A DNA stretch of 64,000 nucleotides from contig NZ_CP045178.1 in the NCBI RefSeq assembly GCF_009296025.1, positions 806,001 through 870,000 of the forward strand, in the 5' to 3' direction. Under the pieces are notes generated by a model. It saw nothing but the letters and a program-made list of their open reading frames with translations. It did not search any database and was not told where the DNA came from. Positions within the stretch are counted from its first letter, which is position 1, and each line of letters opens with the position of its first letter. The translations under genes were made by a program, and so were the position numbers. This document shows, one piece after another, positions 33,815 through 42,262 of the stretch. The stretch is from Streptomyces tsukubensis. GTDB lineage: Bacteria > Actinomycetota > Actinomycetes > Streptomycetales > Streptomycetaceae.

Positions 33815-34576
33815 ATGAACGACGCTGTAGCGCGGAACGGATCCGGTCGGCCCAGGGTGGCCGTGGTGACCGGCGGCTCGGGTGGCATCGGCGGCGCGGT
33901 CGCGCGTCGGCTGGCCGCGGACGGCACGGCCGTCGTCATCCACTACTCGGGCGGCGCGGCGAGGGCCGAAGCGGTCGTCGAGTCGGTCACGGCGGCCGGC
34001 GGCACCGCCGTGGCCCTGCCGGGAGACATCGCCGAGCCGACGGAGATGTCGGAGCTGTTCGACGCCGCGGAGAGGCGCTTCGGTGGCATCGACGTGGTCG
34101 TCAACACCGCGGGGATCATGCGGCTGGCGCCGCTCGCCGAGATGGAGCTGGACGCCTTCGACCGGATGCACCGGGTCAACGTCAGGGGAACCTTCGTGGT
34201 CTCCCAGCTCGCCGCCCGCAGGTTGCCCCCGGGTGGCGCGCTGATCAACTTCTCCACCTCGGTGACCCGCCTCCAGCAACCGGGCTACGGCGGCTACGCG
34301 GCGACCAAGGGCGCGGTCGAGGCGATGACCCTGATCCTCGCCCGTGAGCTGCGCGGCAGGGACGTCACCGTCAACACGGTCGCCCCGGGACCGACCGCGA
34401 CTCCCCTCTTCGTCGAGGGCAAGAGCGAGGAGCAGATCGCCGGGATCGCCGCCGCCGCTCCCCTGGAACGGCTCGGCACCCCCGAGGACATCGCCGAGGC
34501 CGTCGCCTTCCTGGCCGGGCCCGGCGGGCGCTGGATCAACGGCCAGGTGCTGTTCAGCAACGGCGGCATCGCCTGA
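33815..34576 (+). CDS. Short-chain dehydrogenase/reductase
   Basis: The 253-residue classical SDR has the cofactor motif VVTGGSGGIGGAVARRLA (TGxxxGxG), NTAG in VVNTAGIMRLAP, and the active site with the Ser of INFSTSVTR and Y-A-A-T-K in GGYAATKGAVEAM. It is a cytosolic NAD(P)-dependent oxidoreductase resembling FabG-like and glucose-dehydrogenase-like enzymes. The exact substrate is unknown. AGGAGC stands 6 bases before the ATG. It is the first gene of a group with a quinone oxidoreductase and is divergent from LysR. Confidence 0.92.
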   Translation: MNDAVARNGSGRPRVAVVTGGSGGIGGAVARRLAADGTAVVIHYSGGAARAEAVVESVTAAGGTAVALPGDIAEPTEMSELFDAAERRFGGIDVVVNTAGIMRLAPLAEMELDAFDRMHRVNVRGTFVVSQLAARRLPPGGALINFSTSVTRLQQPGYGGYAATKGAVEAMTLILARELRGRDVTVNTVAPGPTATPLFVEGKSEEQIAGIAAAAPLERLGTPEDIAEAVAFLAGPGGRWINGQVLFSNGGIA

Positions 34577-34626
34577 CCCGCGGCATCGCCAACCCTGTCG
34601 GCCTCACTCGTGGAGCGGGGATCACC

Positions 34627-34845
34627 ATGTCAGCGGAGCTGGCCGACTCCATGGTCGGACAGGCCGGCCACGACGCCCTCCGGCCGGCCGCGCGGGCAGC
34701 GCACGCCGATGTCCCTGTCACTGCACGGGCCTTCCCCGGGGCGCCGCACGTCTTCCAGGGCTTCGCCCCGGCCGTCGAAGAGGCCGCGCAGGCCCTCGAT
34801 CAGGTCGCCGACTTCATCAACAGCCATGCCCAGCAGGAGGGTTGA
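34627..34845 (+). pseudogene. C-terminal remnant of an alpha/beta hydrolase (HSL type)
   Basis: The 72-codon frame reads GHDALRPAARAAHADVPVTARAFPGAPHVFQGFAPAVEEAAQALDQVADFI. This is the end of an alpha/beta-hydrolase_3 esterase, with the catalytic Asp region (HDALRP) and the His of GAPHVF. The N-terminal two thirds, including the HGGG and GDSAG motifs, are missing from the 50 bases upstream. It is either a relic or a tiny expressed fragment. It ends 2 bases before the start of the next gene, which has its Shine-Dalgarno inside it. Confidence 0.65.
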
Positions 34846-34847
34846 TC

Positions 34848-35843
34848 GTGAGAGCCGTACGCTTCCACCGCTACGGAGACATCGACGTGCTCGGGGTCGA
34901 GGATGTCGAACCGCGTCCGCTCGGCCCTCGGGACGTCCAGGTGCGGGTGCGGGCCGCCGGGATCAACCCGGGTGAGGCCAAGATCCGCACCGGGGCCCTG
35001 CACGCGTGGTTGCCCGCGGTCTTCCCTTCCGGGCAGGGCAGCGATCTCGCCGGCACCGTCACGGCGACCGGGGCCGCGGTGACCGGCTGGATGGTGGGAG
35101 ACCCCGTCCTGGGCTGGTCCTGGGAGCGGTCCAGCCATGCCGAGTACGTCGTCGTCCCTGAGGACCAGCTCGTCCGAAAGCCCGACGGGCTCCCCTGGGT
35201 CGCCGCCGGCGCCCTCTACGTCGCGGGCAGTACCGCCGTCGCCTCGGTCGCAGCGGTCGCCCCGCGGGCCGGTGAGACGGTCGTGGTCAGCGGGGCCACC
35301 GGCGGGGTCGGCAGCCTCGCCGTCCAGCTCCTGCGTCTGCGCAGGGCGAACGTGGTCGCGGTCGCCTCCGCGCGGCACCAGGACTGGCTGGAGTCCCAGG
35401 GGGCGACCCGCATCGGCTACGGGAGCGGGGTCGCCGAACGACTCCGCCGGTCGATCGAGGGCGACGCGGGCGGCACGGCCCACGCCTTCCTCGACTTCCA
35501 CGGCGGCGACTACCCTCGGATCGCCCTCTCCCTGGGGGTGCCGCCGGGCCGGATCAACACCCTCGACCATGGGGCCGCCACCGCGCTGGGCACCCGGTCG
35601 CAGGGCAGTGCCGAGGGCACCGGCCGGACGGAGCTGGCAGAACTGGCCGAACTGGCGGCGACCGGCCGGATCGAGGTGCCGATCAGCCGGACCCATCCGC
35701 TGGCGGAGGTCCGGGAGGCCTTCGCCCACCTGGAACACGACCACCCGCTGGGCAAGGTCGTCCTCCTCCCGGACCTCGGCCCCGCCGCAGCCCCCTCCAC
35801 CGGCGGCGACGCCCCCGGCAGCGACACGCCACGTCGTCCGTAA
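34848..35843 (+). CDS. Zinc-independent quinone oxidoreductase (MDR family)
   Basis: The 331-residue protein starts VRAVRFHRYGDIDVLGVEDVEPRPLG and has the GroES-like domain (RAAGINPGEAKIRTG), then the NADPH-binding fold with VVVSGATGGVGSLAVQLLRLR. It ends with the standard HPLAEVREAFAHLEHDHPLGKVVL. No zinc-ligand cysteines are present, as in QOR-type reductases. The long tail past residue 310 is low-complexity. The GTG start at 34848 has AGGAGGG upstream. It is probably cotranscribed with the SDR gene under LysR control. Copy C of the dispersed element follows the TAA directly. Confidence 0.9.
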   Translation: MRAVRFHRYGDIDVLGVEDVEPRPLGPRDVQVRVRAAGINPGEAKIRTGALHAWLPAVFPSGQGSDLAGTVTATGAAVTGWMVGDPVLGWSWERSSHAEYVVVPEDQLVRKPDGLPWVAAGALYVAGSTAVASVAAVAPRAGETVVVSGATGGVGSLAVQLLRLRRANVVAVASARHQDWLESQGATRIGYGSGVAERLRRSIEGDAGGTAHAFLDFHGGDYPRIALSLGVPPGRINTLDHGAATALGTRSQGSAEGTGRTELAELAELAATGRIEVPISRTHPLAEVREAFAHLEHDHPLGKVVLLPDLGPAAAPSTGGDAPGSDTPRRP

Positions 35844-35864
35844 GAGGTCCTCGCAATACGGGCG
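35844..35864. repeat. Dispersed palindromic element, copy C (degenerate end only)
   Basis: GAGGTCCTCGCAATACGGGCG begins directly after the TAA stop at 35841-35843 and matches the terminal sequence of copies B, D and E with a few changes. The second half is absent. Confidence 0.6.
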
Positions 35865-35982
35865 GCCGACAAGATCGCGGCCGAGAAGTATCAGGCGCGG
35901 TGGTGTCGAGAACTCGCGTCCCGCTCCGTCCCCGGGGTGAACGCGACCACAATGGGGCGCGCGAGCACCGAGGAGACCCACG

Positions 35983-36390
35983 ATGGCCAAGTACCTGCTG
36001 CTGAAGCACTACCGAGGCGCCCCCGCCTCGGTCAACTGCACGCCGATGGACCAGTGGAGCCCGGACGAGATCTCGGCCCACGTGGGGTACATGAACGACT
36101 TCGCCGCCCGACTGGAGAAGACCGGCGAGTACGTCGACAGCCAGGCCCTCGCCCCCGAGGGAACATGGGTCCGCTACGACGGAGAGGGCCGCCCACCCGT
36201 CACCGACGGACCGTTCGCCGAGACCAAGGACCTCATCGCCGGCTGGATGATCATCGACGTCGACAGCCACGAGCGCGCCCTCCAACTGGCCGGGGAACTG
36301 TCCGCCGCCCCCGGCGCGGACGGCGAACCGATCCACGAATGGCTGGAGCTCCGCCCGTTCCTGGGCGAGCACCCCACCATCACGGAGTGA
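35983..36390 (+). CDS. YCII-related (DGPF) domain protein
   Basis: The 135-residue protein begins MAKYLLLKHYRGAP and has the family hallmark VTDGPFAETKDLIAGWMIIDVDSHERAL. YCII-like proteins form small alpha/beta dimers with an uncertain function. In actinobacteria they often stand next to an ECF sigma factor, but none is adjacent here. A GAGGAGACCCACG Shine-Dalgarno precedes the ATG. No neighbour suggests a role. Confidence 0.9.
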   Translation: MAKYLLLKHYRGAPASVNCTPMDQWSPDEISAHVGYMNDFAARLEKTGEYVDSQALAPEGTWVRYDGEGRPPVTDGPFAETKDLIAGWMIIDVDSHERALQLAGELSAAPGADGEPIHEWLELRPFLGEHPTITE

Positions 36391-36567
36391 CGCACCCGAT
36401 CAACAAGGCCTCTCACTACGGAGTGACGCCCCATGGGCAAGGGCTCGTTCAGGAGCCTCAGCCCGGCTGCGCCAGGCTGACGCCGACTCGGACCGGGGCG
36501 GAGCCACCCTGCGGGGCCCCGACCCGGTCCACGCCGCTGCCGGACGCCTCCCCCGGGTCGGGTCCGA

Positions 36568-36648
36568 GGGCGGCTCGGTGTCCCCGGCCCCAGGGCGGCT
36601 CAGCGACCGCGGCCCGAGGCCGGCTCCGCGACCGCGGCCGTGGACGGC
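36568..36648. repeat. 24-25-bp imperfect tandem repeat ending at the lysA-type stop
   Basis: Units beginning GGGCGGCTC or GGCCGGCTC followed by a GCGACCGCGGCC-like block start at about 36568, 36593, 36618 and 36642. The array ends at the stop codon of the decarboxylase gene on the minus strand. Confidence 0.7.
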
Positions 36649-38163
36649 TCAGAGCCCGATGTCCCTCCCGTTCATGTCGGCCAGGGACTCGCGGCGTACG
36701 AGCAGACGGGCCGCGCCGTCCGTGAGGGCGACGACCGGCGGGCGGCCGACGAGGTTGTAGCCGGAGGCCATCGACAGGTGGTAGGCGCCCGCCACCGGTA
36801 CCGCGACGAGATCCCCCGGGCGTACGTCGCCCGGCATCATGACGTCGGCGGCGAGCACGTCGCCCGCCTCGCAGTGCCTGCCGACCACGTCCGCGCGGCA
36901 GGGCGCCTCGGCCGAGCGGCGGCCGACGAGGCGCGGGGCGTACCGCACCCCGTACAGCGCGGGTCGCGGGTTGTCGCTCATCCCGCCGTCGACGGCGACA
37001 AGGATTTTGGTACCTGTCGTCTTGACGGCGAGGACCCGGTAGACGGCGACACCCGCCTGGGCGATGATCCCTCGGCCGGGCTCGATGGTCAGCCGGGGCA
37101 CGGGGAGCCGCGCCGCCGCGCAGGCCTCGGTGAGTTCCGCCCGCACCCGGGAGCCGAGCGCCTCGATGTCCAGGGAACGCTCCCCCGGCCGGTAGGCGAC
37201 GGCGTGCCCGCCGCCGAGGTCGAGTTGGGGCAGTGCGACCCCGTACTGGTCACGGATGCGGGCCAGCAGCCCCACCGTGCGGCGCAGCGCGGACAGATAG
37301 GGCTTGACGGTGCTGATCTGGGAGCCGATGTGACAGTGCAGGCCGACCAGTTCCAGTTTGGGCTGCTCCAGAATCCTGGCGACCGCGTGCTGGGCGGTGC
37401 CGTCGGTGAGCGAGAGCCCGAACTTCTGGTCGTCGGTACCGGTACGGACAGCGGTGTGGCCGCCCGCGCAGACCCCGGGGACGATCCGCACCATGACCTG
37501 TCTGCGTGTCCCCTCCGGGATACGGGCGGCGAGGCGCGAGATCTCCCACGGGCTGTCGATGACGATCCGTCCCACGCCGAGCCGCAACGCGGCGCCCAGG
37601 TCGTCGGGGCTCTTGGCGTTGCCGTGCAGGATGACGCGGTCGGTGGGGAAGCCCGTGGTGACGGCGAGTTCGAGTTCACCGGCGGAGCAGACGTCGAGGC
37701 CGAGCCCCTCCTCGCGTACCCAGTGGGCGACGGCACGGCAGAGGAAGGCCTTGGCCGCGTAGGCCACGTCGGCGCCGGGGAAGGCGCGCAGATAGGCGCG
37801 GCAACGTTGCCGGACCTCGTTCTCGTCGAGGAGGTAGACGGGCGTGCCGAACCGTTCCGCGGCCTCGGTGACGGACACCCCCGCGACGGTCACGTCACCC
37901 TCGGCGGTGGCCCTCGCGGAAGCGGGCCATACGGAGAGTTCACCCGCCGGGTCGTGCGGGGAGGCGGCGGTCCTGTCCTCGGGCGGTTGTGGGTCGCGCG
38001 GTGTGGGCGCGTCGGACGTATCGGCGGGGACGGGCGGGGCGATCACGGCAGGACCGGGGCCGGCCGACGGGGCGGCGCCGCACGGCGTCGCGGCAGCGGT
38101 GGGCCGCACCTCGGCATCGGCGGGCGACGGGATGTCGTTCGGGGAGAGTTCGGGCAGCGACAT
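36649..38163 (-). CDS. lysA: Diaminopimelate decarboxylase-type PLP enzyme
   Basis: The 504-residue protein is a fold-III PLP decarboxylase. The PLP Lys is in DVAYAAKAFLCRAV, HCHIGSQ and DLGGGHAV follow, and EPGRGIIAQAGV and the late substrate-binding region complete the family pattern. DAP decarboxylase makes lysine from meso-diaminopimelate in the cytosol. The first 80 residues are a Pro/Ala-rich extension not found in LysA, and lysA of the main lysine pathway may be elsewhere, so a specialised paralogue is possible. The upstream SAV_915-type gene lies 12 bases away and is cotranscribed. The symbol reflects the family, not proof of role. Confidence 0.8.
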   Translation of the reverse strand: MSLPELSPNDIPSPADAEVRPTAAATPCGAAPSAGPGPAVIAPPVPADTSDAPTPRDPQPPEDRTAASPHDPAGELSVWPASARATAEGDVTVAGVSVTEAAERFGTPVYLLDENEVRQRCRAYLRAFPGADVAYAAKAFLCRAVAHWVREEGLGLDVCSAGELELAVTTGFPTDRVILHGNAKSPDDLGAALRLGVGRIVIDSPWEISRLAARIPEGTRRQVMVRIVPGVCAGGHTAVRTGTDDQKFGLSLTDGTAQHAVARILEQPKLELVGLHCHIGSQISTVKPYLSALRRTVGLLARIRDQYGVALPQLDLGGGHAVAYRPGERSLDIEALGSRVRAELTEACAAARLPVPRLTIEPGRGIIAQAGVAVYRVLAVKTTGTKILVAVDGGMSDNPRPALYGVRYAPRLVGRRSAEAPCRADVVGRHCEAGDVLAADVMMPGDVRPGDLVAVPVAGAYHLSMASGYNLVGRPPVVALTDGAARLLVRRESLADMNGRDIGL

Positions 38164-38175
38164 GACGGTGACCCC

Positions 38176-38802
<627 letters not shown>

Positions 38803-39318
38803 TGGTTCACTCACTCCTGCACACGGGCGGTGGGCCCAGGCCTGGCGTGGACGCAGTGGACGCACCGGCCCGGGGTCTCGCCATCGACGCTAGGACGGGC
38901 CTGTGGAGCTGCGCCGGGTCCTGACGGGGCCTTGATCCCGCGCCTCGCACCTCTGACGCGGTGTTGACGCGGACCCGCTGTGGCTTCAACGTGGTCCTGC
39001 CGCGGCCCGCTTCGGTGGCTTCCCGCACGCGGCCACAGACAAGCGGCACAGACGCGCGGCACAGACACGCGGCTCAGATGGGCGTGGTGGGCGCGGGGCG
39101 GGCGGTGCGCTACAGGCCGGGAGGGGCGAACGGGCAGGGCTGAGCGAGGCGCAAGGGGCGCTCAGGTCCCCGTACGCACACCCGTCACCGAGCCGGTACA
39201 GCCCACGGGAACCACCCGTTTTTCGTATCCGCTTTCCGTGGCACGGAAAGCGAGCCGCGACCGGTACAGGTGTACGTATCGGGCATATGCTGTGTGGCCA
39301 CACCTAGGAGGCGCGGAC
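38803..39318. promoter_or_regulatory. Divergent spacer with repeats and an operator-like palindrome
   Basis: No gene is evident in these 516 bases. A 13-14-bp repeat (variants of CGCGGCACAGACA, at about 39027-39080) and a perfect 23-bp palindrome (39230-39252) are present. An AT-richer stretch near 39260-39305 fits the response regulator promoter. The first 100 bases should hold the promoter of the SAV_915/lysA operon. Confidence 0.45.
39230..39252. promoter_or_regulatory. Perfect 23-bp palindrome upstream of a response regulator
   Basis: CGCTTTCCGTG-N1-CACGGAAAGCG is a perfect 11-1-11 palindrome, 67 bases upstream of the response regulator start. Its symmetry and AT-containing centre fit a dimeric repressor site better than a terminator. 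Confidence 0.5.
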
Positions 39319-39858
39319 ATGGCAGCAGATGCCAGGATCCTCCTGGTCGATGACCACAGGGACAATCTGTTCGCACTGGAGAGCACGCTGTCCACTCTCG
39401 GCCACCCTCTGATCCTGGCCACCAATGGCGACGAGGCGTTGAAGGCACTGCTGCGCGGAGGCGTGGGGCTGGCCTTGGTAGATGTCGTGATGCCGGGAGT
39501 CAGCGGCCTCGATGTCGTCCGCTACATGCAGCGGGTCGAACAGACTCAGAATATTCCGGTCATCCTCCTCACCGGCGCGGGCCGGGACAATCACCTCGCG
39601 CGGACCGCGTACGGGCTCGGCGTGGCCGATCTGGTCGTCAAGCCGATCGACCCCTGGACCCTCAGGACGAAGGTCCGCCATCTTCTGCGCACCCGCGAAC
39701 GGATCGTGGCCCTTGAGGGCCGGCTGAGCACGCTCCAGCGGGAGTTCCGCGACCATGCGCGCCCCCGGCCCGCCGCCGCGAACGACAAGGGGGGCGCATC
39801 CCCGACGGGCCGACCGCATCCGCAGGCGCCCCGGCACCCCGTCGGGCCGGAGGCGTAA
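39319..39858 (+). CDS. Receiver-domain response regulator without output domain
   Basis: The 179-residue protein is a receiver domain (ILLVDDHRDNLFALESTLSTLG, phospho-Asp in LALVDVVMPGVSGLDVV, Lys in LVVKPIDPWTLRTKV). A helical linker (RERIVALEGRLSTLQREF) and a disordered Pro/Ala/His tail follow. No DNA-binding or enzyme domain follows, so it must act by protein contact or phosphorelay. AGGAGGCG precedes the ATG by 6 bases. No kinase gene adjoins it. The palindrome at 39230 may control it. Confidence 0.9.
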   Translation: MAADARILLVDDHRDNLFALESTLSTLGHPLILATNGDEALKALLRGGVGLALVDVVMPGVSGLDVVRYMQRVEQTQNIPVILLTGAGRDNHLARTAYGLGVADLVVKPIDPWTLRTKVRHLLRTRERIVALEGRLSTLQREFRDHARPRPAAANDKGGASPTGRPHPQAPRHPVGPEA

Positions 39859-40673
39859 CCCGGTGCCCGCCGGTGACACCGCGTCGGCCCCCCGGCGGGC
39901 CCCCGCTGCGGGCCGTGGCCGGACGGCTGCTCGCGGCCGGTGGGTGGCGGCGCGATGACCGGAACTTCCCCAACTCGTGGGACGCGCCGGCTCCGGCGGG
40001 GCGACTGGGCGGCTGCCGCACGGCCTTCCTCTTCCCGGCGAACCCGTCCGGCGCCGTGTTCGGACCGCACTGGCTCCCACCAGCACATCTGCGCTGCACG
40101 TCACTCATCGGCGCCGGTGTCGTCCCACGCGGGGCGGGGCAGGGCGCCCTCAAGCTGGGACAGGATCGCACCGGTCGAGCGGGAGAGTACGCATGCGGCG
40201 GTCCCCGCGCTGGTGGAGAGCGCGCCACCACGCGCGTCAGGAGCGGTCGGCGGGCGTGACGTCAGCCGAGCAGTGGCGACCGGACGTGGCGACAGCCGGA
40301 CAGTTTCGGCCGGGCGTGACGTCAGCAGGACGTGACGGCAGTCGAGCGGTGCAGGCGCAGGGTGGTGACGCCAAGGTGGCGGGTCCATGCCAAGCGGGCC
40401 CACGCAAGCGGCTTCACCCTCCCGAGGGAACACGCGCACCCGGCGCGGTGGGACACCCGCGACACCCGCGCGTTCAGCGGTTCACCCCGTGAGGCCGGCC
40501 ACGTGAAGGCGGCCCCAGGAACCCCCGGGGCGGCCCCGGTCGTTGTCGGACGGGACACGCGGTCCGACGAGCACGCGATCAGACGGGACACGCGGTCAGA
40601 CCAGACACGCGGTCAGACCAGACACGCGCCCTTGAAGAACGGTTCAGGCCGCGCGCAGAAAGGAAGGGTCCAC
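39859..40673. other. Long spacer with repeats, no convincing gene
   Basis: These 815 bases hold several short open frames with high third-position GC in the first 230 bases (one starting GTG at 39873). None has a Shine-Dalgarno or a recognisable domain. Repeated GTGACGTCAGC words (about 40255-40330) and a 17-bp tandem array (40554-40628) follow. Its right end has the Shine-Dalgarno of a small reading frame at 40674. Confidence 0.5.
40554..40628. repeat. 17-bp tandem repeat, four and a half units
   Basis: Units of the form GACACGCGGTCAGACCA start at 40554, 40571 (a 16-bp variant), 40587, 40604 and, partially, 40621. The third and fourth units are identical. Confidence 0.88.
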
Positions 40674-40748
40674 ATGACCGACCGGACTGTCCGACAGGGG
40701 CGGCAGGGGGCCGGCGCGGCTGACGTCACCGGCAGGTGGGGCCGATGA
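40674..40748 (+). CDS. 24-residue upstream reading frame coupled to the TerD-CAP gene
   Basis: The ATG at 40674 is preceded by a strong AAGGAAGG. The frame runs 24 codons and its TGA overlaps the ATG of the TerD-CAP gene (ATGA at 40745-40748). The peptide (MTDRTVRQGRQGAGAADV, then five more) is basic and matches nothing I know. Because the downstream gene has only a weak Shine-Dalgarno, translation of this frame may be needed for its expression. Confidence 0.5.
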   Translation: MTDRTVRQGRQGAGAADVTGRWGR

Positions 40749-42163
40749 AGGAGCTCGTACCCGGAGGGAACCTTCCGCTGCCCGACGGGCCCGTGACGCT
40801 CCGGGTGCCAGGTCCCTTCGACGTTTCCGCCCTCATCACGGACGGGGGCGGGAAAGTCGCGGGCGACGGCGACTTCGTCTTCTACAACCAGCCCTCGGCG
40901 CCCGGCGTCACACTGCGCGGGGACACGGTGACGGTGGAGCCCGCGCGGCTGCGGCCGGGAGCCGCGCGGGTGACCGTCGTCGTGAGTCCGGCGGAGCAGG
41001 GCACCCCGCTCGCCCGTCTGCCCGCCCCCGTACTGACCGCGGCAGGGCCGGGTGGCGCGCGGCTCACCGGGTTCGCCCCTGACCGTGTGGGAAGCGAGAC
41101 GGTGCTCCTGCTCGCCGAGGTGTATCGGCGGGGCGCGGGCTGGAAGCTCCGCGCTCTGGGCCAGGGGTACGCGGAGGGGTTGGCGGGTATCGCGAGGGAC
41201 TTCGGCGTGGATGTGGCGGACGACGACGCACCCGCGCGCCCGCACACGGCGCCGGGCGGACTCGGCAGTCCCGGCGCGGCCGGCCGGCCGGTAAGCGGTT
41301 CCGGGCCATCCGCGGGCGCGCGTATCGGCGGCGGCACCCACCCGTCCGGCTCCGCACGGAGCGGCGACGGCTCCCGCCCGTCCGCCGGTGCGCGGACCGG
41401 CACGGGCGATCCCCTGAGCGCGGCCCGGCTGTCCGCCGGTGCGGGGCCCCTCAGGGCGGACCCCCGGCTCGGCCGCGCGGCGCTGAACCACGCGGAGAGC
41501 ATGGCCGCGCGGGGGCGGCTCGGGGTGGAAGGGACCGACGGGCGGTCGCTCTTCCAGCGGGTCACGGAGACGGGGTACGCCTATCTCGCCCTCGGTGAGC
41601 AACTGGTCTCGGGGCCACGCTCGGAGGCCGAGTTCGTCGAGTACTGCCTGTCGAGGGAGACCGGAAGGCGCGTCCTGCTCGATCCGGTCTTCACCCACGG
41701 CGCTCTCGGCCAGTACCGGGGGCGGGGCGGTGAGATGTACTGGACGGCGCTGTGTGCCTCGCCCCGCACGGAGGAGGCGCTGGCCCGCTGGAACACCGAG
41801 GTCGTGACCCTCACCAACGCCGAGCGCGCCGCCGCCGGGCTGCGCACCCTCGCCCTCGACACCCGTCTCGCGGCGGCGGCCTTCGGACACAGCGCCGACA
41901 TGGTCGCGCGCGACTTCTACTCACACACCTCGCCGGACGGCACCGCCCCGTGGGACCGGGCGGGAACGGCGGGCAGCCGCCACCGTGCGATAGCCGAGAA
42001 CATCGCCTGCGGCCAGCGCTCCCCCGCCGAAGTCGTGCGCGGCTGGATGGAAAGCCCCGGCCATCGGGCCAACATTCTCACCCGGGAATTCACCCATATC
42101 GGTACGGGTTTTGTCGGCGGAGGCCGGTCGGGGACCTACTGGACGCAGCTCTTCGGCGGCTGA
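40745..42163 (+). CDS. TerD-domain protein fused to two CAP (SCP-like) domains
   Basis: The 472-residue protein begins with a TerD-like domain (residues about 1-160, LVPGGNLPLPDGPVTLRV to GYAEGLAGIARDFGVDV). TerD domains bind calcium and occur in tellurium resistance and chemical-stress operons. A Gly/Pro/Ser-rich linker follows, then a first, degenerate CAP domain (residues about 225-345) and a complete one (residues about 350-470) with LTNAERAAAGL, FGHSADMVARDFYSHTSPDGTAPWDR and AENIACGQRSPAEVVRGWMESPGHRANIL. There is no signal peptide, although most CAP proteins are secreted. It overlaps an upstream 24-codon frame by ATGA. The fusion is unusual but not unknown in Streptomyces. Confidence 0.88.
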   Translation: MKELVPGGNLPLPDGPVTLRVPGPFDVSALITDGGGKVAGDGDFVFYNQPSAPGVTLRGDTVTVEPARLRPGAARVTVVVSPAEQGTPLARLPAPVLTAAGPGGARLTGFAPDRVGSETVLLLAEVYRRGAGWKLRALGQGYAEGLAGIARDFGVDVADDDAPARPHTAPGGLGSPGAAGRPVSGSGPSAGARIGGGTHPSGSARSGDGSRPSAGARTGTGDPLSAARLSAGAGPLRADPRLGRAALNHAESMAARGRLGVEGTDGRSLFQRVTETGYAYLALGEQLVSGPRSEAEFVEYCLSRETGRRVLLDPVFTHGALGQYRGRGGEMYWTALCASPRTEEALARWNTEVVTLTNAERAAAGLRTLALDTRLAAAAFGHSADMVARDFYSHTSPDGTAPWDRAGTAGSRHRAIAENIACGQRSPAEVVRGWMESPGHRANILTREFTHIGTGFVGGGRSGTYWTQLFGG

Positions 42164-42262
42164 GACGGCCAGTTCAAGGGGGCCGCGGGGTCCCCGCAGG
42201 GGTGGTCCGAGGGCGGCCGGGACCCCCTCGGGAGAGGCCCGGCGGCGTGGTTGTGTGAGCTG

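Noticed and set aside
39873..40259. GTG-started frame of 128 codons in the spacer after the response regulator
   Set aside because: The first part has high third-position GC, but there is no Shine-Dalgarno, no homology that I recognise, and codon quality falls off before the end.
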